From: Spirochaetaceae bacterium
GTDB taxonomy: Bacteria; Spirochaetota; Spirochaetia; Treponematales; Rectinemataceae
Assembly (NCBI GenBank): GCA_025355995.1
Contig: JANXYQ010000050.1
Coordinates: 1-59,719 of the forward strand
Length of the DNA: 59,719 nucleotides
Direction: 5' to 3'
Each line of letters starts with the position of its first letter. The stretch's first letter is position 1. Under the pieces are notes generated by a model. That model was not told where the DNA came from. It searched no databases and was given only the letters and a program-made list of their open reading frames with translations. The translations under genes and the position numbers were made by a program. This document shows positions 15,109-22,036 of the stretch, in pieces.

Positions 15109-15138
15109 CTATTACTGCCGTTTCGCGCGAGGGCGCAA
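15109..15138 (-). promoter_or_regulatory. Near-leaderless promoter of the SDR gene
   Basis: TTGCGC (15138-15133), an 18-base spacer and TAATAG (15114-15109) lie on the minus strand, 10 bases before ATG 15098. The -35 overlaps the AAGGAG of divergent trmJ on the other strand. Confidence 0.45.
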
Positions 15139-15147
15139 GGAGCTGGG

Positions 15148-15915
15148 ATGGCCGAGCCGGACCAATCGGGTATCGCGGACCGCTTTTCGGAGTATGCCGT
15201 AGTGCTCTGTAGGGCGGAGGAGGGCGGAAATGTCGGCTCAGCCTGCCGCGCCCTGAAGACCATGGGCCTCTCGCGACTCGTCCTCGCCGGCTGCCCGCAC
15301 TACGACGAGGACCGCGTCCGCATGCTGTCGGTCCATGCCTTCGACGTGTTCGAGGCGGCGGAGCGCTTCCCCTCGCTGGAGTCCGCGCTCGCCGGCTTCT
15401 CCCTCTCGGCCGGCTTCACCAGGCGGCGCGGAGAGCGGCGCAAGGCCTTTTCCCTCAGCGTGCGGGATTTCGCGGCGCTAGCCCAGGGGAGGCCGAAGGG
15501 CAACGGCGTCGCGCTCGTCTTCGGGAACGAGAGGACCGGGCTCACCGAGGCCGAGATCGGGCTTTGCTCCCTCGCGGTCCATATACCGAGCTCCGACGCC
15601 TTCCCCTCGCTCAACCTCGCGCAGGCAGTGCAGATCGCCTGCTACGAGCTGCGCTGCCAGGCCCTGGGCGAGAGGGACGGGAGCGCGACTCCCGTCTCGC
15701 GCGCGGAGATAGGCGAGTCGGTGGCCCGGATCGCGGAACACCTGCGCGGGATCGGGTTCTTCAAGATAACGCGGGATCGGGACCTCGCCGCCTTCCTGAG
15801 AGACACCGCCGAGCGCGCGGCCTACACGCCCTCGGAGCTCCGCTACTTCGAGTCGGTATTCCGCAAGGCCGCCGGGATGATCCGCGGGAAGGCGGGCGAC
15901 CGGGAATCCGGCTAG
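15148..15915 (+). CDS. trmJ: tRNA/rRNA 2'-O-methyltransferase, TrmJ/SpoU family
   Basis: SAM-dependent SPOUT enzyme, probably methylating the 2'-OH of tRNA position 32. 255 residues. The family motifs are VVLCRAEEGGNVGSACRALK at the N-terminus, VALVFGNERTGLTEAEIGLC in the middle and HIPSSDAFPSLNLAQAVQIA near the trefoil knot. A C-terminal helical tail of about 80 residues, as in TrmJ, follows. AAGGAG stands 7 bases before ATG 15148. It converges on the sigma-54 activator gene with a 4-base overlap of the two 3' ends. Confidence 0.88.
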   Translation: MAEPDQSGIADRFSEYAVVLCRAEEGGNVGSACRALKTMGLSRLVLAGCPHYDEDRVRMLSVHAFDVFEAAERFPSLESALAGFSLSAGFTRRRGERRKAFSLSVRDFAALAQGRPKGNGVALVFGNERTGLTEAEIGLCSLAVHIPSSDAFPSLNLAQAVQIACYELRCQALGERDGSATPVSRAEIGESVARIAEHLRGIGFFKITRDRDLAAFLRDTAERAAYTPSELRYFESVFRKAAGMIRGKAGDRESG

Positions 15916-17018
15916 AACACGATGTGCTTGGCCTGGATCTCGTCGGCGTGGCCGGCCAGGACCAGCGCTCGATGCACGATATTGCGCAGCTGCCGCGTAT
16001 TGCCTGGCCAATCGAAGCCGTAGAGCTTGTCCAGGGCATCGGCCCCCACGCCGACCCGCCCGCGCGAGGCGAGGAGGGCGAAATGCGCTGCGAGGTCCTC
16101 GATGTCCTCCCGCCTGGCGCGCAGGGGAGGCATCTCGATGATCAGGGTGTCGATGCGGTAGAGGAGATCGGCGCGAAAGCCCCCTTCCGAGGCGGCTCGG
16201 GCGAGGTCCCTGCTCGTGGCCGATACGAAACGGAAATCGGTAGCCAGGCTCTTTGTGCCGCCGAGGCGCCAGAATTCGCCGGTCTCCAGGACGCGCAAGA
16301 GCTTGGCCTGGAAGGGCAGGCCCGCCTCGCCGATCTCGTCGAGGAAGAAGAGGCCGCCCCTGGCGAGCTCGAAGGCCCCCGGCCTCGCCACCGCGTCGGT
16401 GAAGGCTCCCTTCTCGGTGCCGAAGAGCTCGCTCTCGGCCAGGTGCTCGGGGATGGCCGCGCAGTTGCGGGCCACGAAGGCCCCCACCCTGGTCGGCGAG
16501 AGGTCGCGGAGGGCCCGCGCCGCCACCTCCTTGCCCGTCCCGCTCTCGCCGAAGATGAGGACGGGGTAGGCGGAGTCGGCGTAGAGGCGCACGAGCTCCT
16601 CGACGGACTTGATCGCCGGGCTGCGGCCGATGAAGAGGCTCGCTCTGCCCTGGCGGTTCGGCGACGGAAGGACCGCTAGGCCCACGCTCCGCCTTAGGTC
16701 CTCGAGGCTATAGGGCTTGGCGAGGAAATCGAAGGCGCCGCTGCGCAGGCAGGCGACGATGACCGAGGGCTCGGCCTCGCCCGAGAGGACCACCAGGGGG
16801 GCGCCTCCGCTCTCGCCGGCGGTTCTGCGGATCAGCTCGTCGCGGCGGTCGAATGAAGGAGGGAAACTCAGGACCACGGCCGCGGGCGAGCTGTTGCGGG
16901 TCGCCTCGGGGGCTCGCCTCAGCTCCGGGCAATGGAGGACTTTATATTCGCCCGCCAAGAGGGATACGAGAGCCCGAGCTTCGAGGGGATCGTCCTCGAC
17001 AAGCAGGATTGTTTCCAT
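15912..17018 (-). CDS. Sigma-54 activator with receiver lacking the phospho-aspartate and no DNA-binding domain
   Basis: 368 residues. Residues 1-115 are a receiver fold with the acidic pair in VEDDPLE and Lys101 (FLAKPYS), but the phospho-acceptor position is Ser51 (AVVLSFPP). Residues about 128-368 are the AAA+ domain with GESGTGKE (Walker A), ESELFG, EKGAFTDA (the sigma-54 contact loop), GGLFFLDEIGE (Walker B) and FDWPGNTRQLRN. The protein ends at AKHIVF with no Fis-type helix-turn-helix. Helicobacter FlgR and Chlamydia CtcC also lack that domain and act from solution. The lost Asp means control by phosphate is unlikely; another partner may switch it. A sigma-54 flagellar role is possible but not shown. 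Confidence 0.9.
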   Translation of the reverse strand: METILLVEDDPLEARALVSLLAGEYKVLHCPELRRAPEATRNSSPAAVVLSFPPSFDRRDELIRRTAGESGGAPLVVLSGEAEPSVIVACLRSGAFDFLAKPYSLEDLRRSVGLAVLPSPNRQGRASLFIGRSPAIKSVEELVRLYADSAYPVLIFGESGTGKEVAARALRDLSPTRVGAFVARNCAAIPEHLAESELFGTEKGAFTDAVARPGAFELARGGLFFLDEIGEAGLPFQAKLLRVLETGEFWRLGGTKSLATDFRFVSATSRDLARAASEGGFRADLLYRIDTLIIEMPPLRARREDIEDLAAHFALLASRGRVGVGADALDKLYGFDWPGNTRQLRNIVHRALVLAGHADEIQAKHIVF

Positions 17019-17088
17019 CGGAGAATTGGCATACTAGGGGCACCTGGTTGAGCGGGCAAGGGGAGAATAACTGGTTTGAGGCAAAAAG

Positions 17089-17110
17089 CTTGTAGATATT
17101 CATCTACAAG
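17089..17110 (-). terminator. Rho-independent terminator after the TagA-like gene
   Basis: CTTGTAGAT (17089-17097) and ATCTACAAG (17102-17110) form a 9-base-pair stem with a 4-base loop. On the minus strand it is followed by CTTTTTGC. It lies 10 bases beyond the TagA-like stop and ends the ctp-rsmE-tagA-like operon. Confidence 0.8.
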
Positions 17111-17120
17111 GGGTTTTATC

Positions 17121-17867
17121 TCAAATTCCTCTAAGTCGCGCAAAAAGTAGTAAAATATTATACCACATAAAAATAAACATTCTGTAGACTTTCCAGGGCC
17201 TGCGGAGGATAAAAGGCATCCATTCGAGCCCTTTCCGGAACAGGGCTTTCGACGGCTTTGAGCGGCGTTCCGCGAATACTTCGAATAGATCCGAGCACCA
17301 GAGGAAAATGCCCGAGTTGAAGCTGGCGAGGTTCCTCGGAATCCACTTTTCGCGACCCGGGACGCCCGCGCCTACGAGGAGGAGGCTGGGGGTCGCCTTC
17401 TTGATCGCCTCGATGATCGCTCCCTCGACGGGTTTCGGGTAGCGGCCCGCATAGCGCCCGACGACGCGGAGGCCGGGAAAGGTCGTTTTTATGTTGCCTT
17501 CGGCCTTTTGGATGCTCGTCCTCGTGGATCCGAAGAGATAGGCGGATTTGCCCCGCTGCTCGAGCGCCGCCAGGAGCTTGACGACGAAATCGAAGGGCAT
17601 ATAGCGGACGGGCTCGGCCCTGCGCAGGAAGCGCGCGCCCTTGACTATCGAAAGCGAGATAGGCAGCACGAGGCTGGCGCCTGCGATCATCGTGCGGAAT
17701 TCGCCGGAGCGCCTGGCCCTCATGAGGTCCCAGAGGGAGAGGAGCACGATCTGGTGGTTCTTGCCGTCCTCGAAGCGGGCGACGAGATCCTCGATGCCTT
17801 CTGCGGGGAGGATATCCACGGGTACGCCGAGGACAGAGATGCGGTTCAAGCGGGCTTGGGGATCCAT
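17121..17867 (-). CDS. WecG/TagA/CpsF-family protein with altered active site
   Basis: 248 residues with the overall plan of GT26 glycosyltransferases that move N-acetylmannosamine sugars to a polyprenyl carrier: YLFGSTRTSIQKAEGNIK, FPGLRVVGRYAGRY, LLLVGAGVPGREKWI, a C-terminal basic helix and a hydrophobic tail. However the catalytic PDG-x-G motif is replaced by PISLS at residues 69-73, and the Asn of the preceding strand is Ser44. The conserved Asp is the catalytic base in characterised TagA, so this protein may be inactive or use a different chemistry. It overlaps rsmE by 22 bases and ends at a terminator. The last 100 bases are markedly AT-rich. Confidence 0.82.
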   Translation of the reverse strand: MDPQARLNRISVLGVPVDILPAEGIEDLVARFEDGKNHQIVLLSLWDLMRARRSGEFRTMIAGASLVLPISLSIVKGARFLRRAEPVRYMPFDFVVKLLAALEQRGKSAYLFGSTRTSIQKAEGNIKTTFPGLRVVGRYAGRYPKPVEGAIIEAIKKATPSLLLVGAGVPGREKWIPRNLASFNSGIFLWCSDLFEVFAERRSKPSKALFRKGLEWMPFILRRPWKVYRMFIFMWYNILLLFARLRGI

Positions 17868-18661
17868 GACGAGCTCTCCGACAGGATAATCTGGGCGGCG
17901 GCGATCGCGTATAGCGCGGCCGTCTCGGCCCGGAGGACAGCGCCGGCGAGCCTCAGGGGCAAAAAACCCTCGGAGAGGAGGAAATCGACCTCTTCGGGCG
18001 CGAAGCCACCTTCGGGGCCCACGCAGAGAACGACAGCCTCCGGCGTCCCGGTAAGATACCCGTGCATCGAAGACTGCGCAAGGGGAGACTCGTGCAGGAG
18101 GATCCTGGGATCGGAAGGGGAGATGCCGCGGTCGGAGAGGGCCGCGGGAAGCTCGCTCAGGCCGAGGGGCTCCGCGACCTCGGTGCGGATCCCCGATCCG
18201 GACTGTTGGAGGGCCTCCCTGACTATCCTCTCCCAGCGCGCCAGCCTCGGGCCGCCTTCATCGCCACGGCGCGAGGCTTCGCCGCGCGGCGAAGCCTCGC
18301 GAGGGACCGCGCGGGCCGTCAGCAACGGAAGGACGGCCGTAACGCCGGCCTCGGTCGCCTGGCGGACGACGAGGTCCATCTTGGCGCCCTTGGGCAGCCC
18401 CTGAGCCAGGATGATCCTGGTCCGGCCTTCCGCTTCGCTCCCGGCCGCCGTCGCCGGGTCGGGTAGGGCGATCGCCAGGACGATCCGGCCTGGAAGCGAC
18501 TCGGCCACTATGCATGTCCAGGGACAGCCCCTCGCGTCCCGGCCCGGGAAGGAGTCGCCCGGAACCAGGCGCAGGACCCGGGAGACGTAGCGGGCGCGGC
18601 CTCCCTCGATGAGGCAGGTCGCGCCTCCGTCCCAGTCCTCCGGTAGGATGAACTGCCGCAT
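17846..18661 (-). CDS. rsmE: 16S rRNA m3U1498 methyltransferase RsmE
   Basis: SPOUT methyltransferase that modifies U1498 of 16S rRNA. 271 residues. It starts MRQFIL, has the PUA-like N-domain, then LAQGLPKGAKMDLVVRQATE, VREALQQSGSG and VLCVGPEGGFAPEEVDFL, with LRAETAALYAIAAAQ at the end. All are family signatures. Residues 121-130 (REASPRGEAS) are encoded by a 30-base perfect palindrome, an in-frame insertion in the variable loop. It lies 21 bases after ctp and overlaps the TagA-like gene. Confidence 0.93.
   Translation of the reverse strand: MRQFILPEDWDGGATCLIEGGRARYVSRVLRLVPGDSFPGRDARGCPWTCIVAESLPGRIVLAIALPDPATAAGSEAEGRTRIILAQGLPKGAKMDLVVRQATEAGVTAVLPLLTARAVPREASPRGEASRRGDEGGPRLARWERIVREALQQSGSGIRTEVAEPLGLSELPAALSDRGISPSDPRILLHESPLAQSSMHGYLTGTPEAVVLCVGPEGGFAPEEVDFLLSEGFLPLRLAGAVLRAETAALYAIAAAQIILSESSSWIPKPA
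18271..18300. repeat. 30-base perfect palindrome inserted in rsmE
   Basis: GCGAGGCTTCGCCGC (18271-18285) is followed immediately by its exact reverse complement GCGGCGAAGCCTCGC (18286-18300). It encodes ten extra residues in a loop of RsmE and keeps the frame. It looks like a REP-type or small mobile palindromic element. Confidence 0.85.
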
Positions 18662-18682
18662 CGCCTGGGCTCGGGCCTCGCG

Positions 18683-20242
18683 CTACTTCTTGGTCTCGGG
18701 CGCGGGGAGGGCGGCCTGGCCGCTCGGCTGCTTGACGCTGGCCTGGAGCTTGGGGTCGGCCGCCTTCCGCGCCTCGACCAGGTCGCGAACCGACTTGGCG
18801 TCCTGGAGCAGCTGCGGGTACTTGGGGTCGTCGATGAGCTTGATGGCGGCGTTGAGCGCCGTATCGAACTCGAGGTCGTAGATGGGGGCCGTCTTTGTCC
18901 GTTCGAGCTGGTTCTTCACGAGGACCCTCAGGATGCGATCGGGGAGGGAGTATCCCTTCCCGAGCTCGGCCGCGAAGGCATTGCGATCGGAGACGGTCGC
19001 GTCGGGATGGGCCTTGGCGTAGGCCTCCAGCTTGCCGGAGTCGAAGAGCTTCGCGAGGTCGGCCGACTGAGCCTCCGTGAGATCGGGATCCTTGACCTCG
19101 AGGTCGGGAGGTATGCCGGTCTTGTCGATATTCTCGTCGCTCGGCGTGTAATAGCGGGCGGTGGTCATCTTGTAGCCGGTCGTGTCGATGGGGTAGATCT
19201 GCTGCACGGAGCCCTTGCCGTAGGAGTTCTCTCCCACGAGGTAGGCCCGCTTGTTGTCCTTGAGGGCGCCCGCCAGTATCTCGGAGGCCGAGGCCGAGCC
19301 CTTGTTGATCAGGAGGATCATGGGCTTTTCCTTGGGCACGGAGAGGTCGGGCTTGGCTCGGTTGACCGAGTTCTCGAAGGGATTCCGGCCCTTCGTGGAG
19401 ACGATCGTGCCCGAGTCGAGGAGGGAGTCCGATACCTGTATGACCGCCTGGAGGAGGCCGCCGCCGTCGTTGCGGACGTCGAGTATGAGGGCCCGGTACC
19501 CCGCCTTGTTGAAACCCTTGATCGCCTCGTCGAAGGCGGACTTGGTCTGCGCTGTGAACTCGATAATGCGGAGGTAGGCGATATTGCCGCCCTGCGAGGG
19601 GATGAGGGCGGACTTGACTGTCGGTATCTCGATGACGGCGCGCACGAGCCTCGCGTCGAACTCGGCCTCGCCCCTGCGGATCGAAAGTACGACCGTGCTG
19701 CCCACCGCGCCGCGGATCTTCTGCTGGGCCTCGAAGGAGCTCAGGGGAGCCGTGGTCTCGCCGTCGATCTTCAGGATGAGGTCGCCTGACTGGAGGCCGT
19801 ACTTCGCGCCCGGCGTGTCCTCGATCGGGGAGACGATCTCGATGTAGCGGGGATCCTCCTCCGGCTTCTTGGGATCCTTGGCCTGCTTGCCGATATAGAG
19901 CCCCACCCCGCCGAACTGGCCGGAGGTGATGTCGGTCATGTCGCTCAGGAGGTTCTCGTCGAGGAAGGTCGAGTAGGGGTCGTTCAGCGCCTCGAAGAGG
20001 CCTTTCATGGCTCCCTCGTAGAGCTTCTTGGCGTCGGGCTGGTCCACGTAATTCTGGAGGACGAAGCGGAAGGTGTCGCCGATCTCGCCGATATAGCGCC
20101 GGGAATCGGCGTCCGTCGCCGGCGAGGGACTCGCGGCCTGCGCCACCGCCTGGGGTACCGAGAATGCGAAGGCCGAGACTAGGACGATCGCGGCGCCGAC
20201 CGCGCTCCATGCCGTCTTGTGCCCATTATCTGCTTTTGCCAT
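18683..20242 (-). CDS. ctp: C-terminal processing protease (S41 family) with PDZ domain
   Basis: Secreted or membrane-tethered serine protease that trims proteins from the C-terminus in the periplasm. 519 residues: a hydrophobic signal anchor at about 14-34, N-terminal helical part, a PDZ domain at about 108-200 (GGVGLYIGKQ, KYGLQSGDLILKIDG), and the catalytic region. Ser318 in NKGSASASEIL and Lys343 in SYGKGSVQQ are 25 residues apart, the same spacing as in E. coli Prc. The C-terminal 100 residues are helical. ATG 20242 starts the signal sequence. A TTGCAG-16-TATCTT promoter lies upstream. First gene of the ctp-rsmE-tagA-like operon. Confidence 0.92.
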   Translation of the reverse strand: MAKADNGHKTAWSAVGAAIVLVSAFAFSVPQAVAQAASPSPATDADSRRYIGEIGDTFRFVLQNYVDQPDAKKLYEGAMKGLFEALNDPYSTFLDENLLSDMTDITSGQFGGVGLYIGKQAKDPKKPEEDPRYIEIVSPIEDTPGAKYGLQSGDLILKIDGETTAPLSSFEAQQKIRGAVGSTVVLSIRRGEAEFDARLVRAVIEIPTVKSALIPSQGGNIAYLRIIEFTAQTKSAFDEAIKGFNKAGYRALILDVRNDGGGLLQAVIQVSDSLLDSGTIVSTKGRNPFENSVNRAKPDLSVPKEKPMILLINKGSASASEILAGALKDNKRAYLVGENSYGKGSVQQIYPIDTTGYKMTTARYYTPSDENIDKTGIPPDLEVKDPDLTEAQSADLAKLFDSGKLEAYAKAHPDATVSDRNAFAAELGKGYSLPDRILRVLVKNQLERTKTAPIYDLEFDTALNAAIKLIDDPKYPQLLQDAKSVRDLVEARKAADPKLQASVKQPSGQAALPAPETKK

Positions 20243-20308
20243 TGTGCACTCGCTTTCCGGCCTGCGGAGGCCGAGGGTCTTCGGCCGGGAAGCCGAAGCG
20301 CAGGATGA

Positions 20309-20336
20309 AAGATACCACGAAGATCGCGTTCTGCAA
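20309..20336 (-). promoter_or_regulatory. Promoter of the ctp operon
   Basis: On the minus strand TTGCAG (20336-20331), a 16-base spacer and TATCTT (20314-20309). The leader of about 65 bases contains a hairpin pairing GGCCGAAG with CTCGGCC near 20265-20283. Confidence 0.5.
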
Positions 20337-20357
20337 CATTCCCGGGAAAGCGTCTTC

Positions 20358-20386
20358 TTGACGGAGCCCCTGGGCCCAAGTACACT
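20358..20386 (+). promoter_or_regulatory. Near-leaderless promoter of the membrane-protein/MinD-like/FapA operon
   Basis: TTGACG (20358-20363), a 17-base spacer and TACACT (20381-20386) lie 10 bases before ATG 20397. There is no ribosome binding site. Confidence 0.55.
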
Positions 20387-20396
20387 TGCCGGATAT

Positions 20397-20870
20397 ATGA
20401 GACGCAAGGCAGTCCACCTCTTCGCTGCGATCGCGGAATCGGTCCGCTTCCTCGCCGTCCTCTTCCTCGCCTTCGACCTCGGCGCCCTCCTCGACTCGAG
20501 CGTCTCCAGCCTCATACGCTATGCCGCGGCTCCCCAGCTCCTCTTCGCGGCCGGTTTTTTTTTCCTCTGGCTCGATCCCGCGCGCTACGGCTCCTATAGA
20601 CCCCTGCTCTCGATCGGCAAGGCGGCCTCGGTCGTGTGTTTCTTTCCCCTGGCCGCGGCGCTCGTGCGCGATCCGAAGGCCGCCCAGGCCGCCTTCGGCC
20701 TCCCCTATATGGGGCTCGCGCTCGCCCTCCTCGTCGTGGCGGTGGATATAGTCAGCCTCTCGATCCTGATCGTCGCGCGACGACCCGTCGCGAGCGATGA
20801 AGCTTCGCCCTCGGGACCCATAAATCCTGGGCAGGGTCCCGGCGACATCGAAAGGGTCGAGGAACTCTGA
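20397..20870 (+). CDS. Small four-span membrane protein, function unknown
   Basis: 157 residues with hydrophobic segments at about 15-33, 45-62, 78-95 and 105-128 and a Pro/Asp-rich tail. No known motif. The start is ATG 20397, with a good promoter 10 bases before it and no Shine-Dalgarno site. Its stop overlaps the start of the MinD-like gene (TGATG), so translation is coupled. Its place ahead of a MinD-like ATPase and FapA suggests a role in placing an envelope or flagellar structure. That is context only. Confidence 0.7.
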   Translation: MRRKAVHLFAAIAESVRFLAVLFLAFDLGALLDSSVSSLIRYAAAPQLLFAAGFFFLWLDPARYGSYRPLLSIGKAASVVCFFPLAAALVRDPKAAQAAFGLPYMGLALALLVVAVDIVSLSILIVARRPVASDEASPSGPINPGQGPGDIERVEEL

Positions 20871-22024
20871 TGCGCATCGTACCGATCGCGAGCGGCAAGG
20901 GTGGAGTCGGCAAATCCATGGTGGCGGCCAACCTGGCCGTCGCGCTCTCCCAGGCCGGCCGCAGGACGGTCCTGGCCGACCTCGACCTCGGCGCGTCAAA
21001 CCTCCACCTCATCCTCGGCGTGACGGCCCCGAAGACGGGCATCGGCACCTTCCTGTCGAGCTCCGCCGGCTCCTCCGCGGCGAGCTTCGACAGCGTCGTC
21101 CTCGACACCGACTACCCGAACCTCCGCTTCATACCAGGCGACGCCGAGGTGCCGGGCCTCGCGAACATCAAGCCTTCCCAGAAGAACCAGCTCGTCAAGC
21201 GCCTGCTTTCGATCGACGCCGACTACCTGATCCTCGACCTCGGGGCGGGCACGGGCTCCAACATCCTCGACTTCTTCCTCATGAGCACCCACGGCGTCGT
21301 CGTCACCGCGCCCACGCTGACCGCTACCTTGAACGCCTATCTCTTCCTCAAGAACGCCGTCTTCCGCCTCCTCTACGGGGCCTTCGGCCAAAAATCCCGC
21401 GCCTTCGAGCACATGGAGTCCCTGCGCAAGGACGGAGCCTCGCTGAGGACCGCCTACATCCCGGCGATCCTGGACCAGGTGCGCGACATAGACCCAGAGC
21501 GGTGGGCTATCGCGAACGACAGGATGGCGCGGTTCAGGCCGCGCCTCCTCATGAACATGCTCGAGGACCCCAAGGACGCCGAGAAGGCCCAGAAGATCCG
21601 TCGCTCCTGCAAGGAGTACCTCAATATCGACATCGAGCACCTCGGCGTGCTCTACCGGGACGAGCTCCAGGACGTGGCGCTCGGCAGCCGGATACCCATC
21701 ATCCGCTACAAGCCGCAATCGGTCCTCTCGCAGGCGCTCTACCGCACCGCGGACAAGCTCATGTCCTCCGAGGACGAGGAGGACATGTCCCTCTCTCTCG
21801 CGGAGATCGAGGGCGGCTACCGCACCGCCGAGCTAGAGGCGGAGGCGGATTTCGGCGCCAAGGCCGCCTACGTCGAGGAGCTCCTGTCCTCGGGCGCGCT
21901 CACCACCGGGGAGCTCGTCGAGGCGATCCGCGGCCAGCAGTTCGACATCGACAAGCTTAGGCGCGAGAATCAGTTCCTCAAGTACAAGCTCGCGAAAGCC
22001 CTGGGCCAGGGCTTCGCCGGCTAG
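20870..22024 (+). CDS. MinD/FlhG-like ATPase
   Basis: 384 residues. Deviant Walker A GKGGVGKS at residues 9-16, switch LADLDLGASNLHLILG, and Walker B LILDLGAGTGSNILDFF place it in the MinD/ParA/FlhG family. These dimerise on ATP and often control number and place of flagella or other structures. The last 80 residues are acidic and end in a coiled coil (QFDIDKLRRENQFLKYKLAK), which may be a partner or membrane contact in place of the MinD amphipathic helix. It overlaps the membrane gene before it and is 12 bases before fapA, so a flagellar-positioning role is plausible. Confidence 0.88.
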   Translation: MRIVPIASGKGGVGKSMVAANLAVALSQAGRRTVLADLDLGASNLHLILGVTAPKTGIGTFLSSSAGSSAASFDSVVLDTDYPNLRFIPGDAEVPGLANIKPSQKNQLVKRLLSIDADYLILDLGAGTGSNILDFFLMSTHGVVVTAPTLTATLNAYLFLKNAVFRLLYGAFGQKSRAFEHMESLRKDGASLRTAYIPAILDQVRDIDPERWAIANDRMARFRPRLLMNMLEDPKDAEKAQKIRRSCKEYLNIDIEHLGVLYRDELQDVALGSRIPIIRYKPQSVLSQALYRTADKLMSSEDEEDMSLSLAEIEGGYRTAELEAEADFGAKAAYVEELLSSGALTTGELVEAIRGQQFDIDKLRRENQFLKYKLAKALGQGFAG

Positions 22025-22036
22025 GGGACCGGGAAG

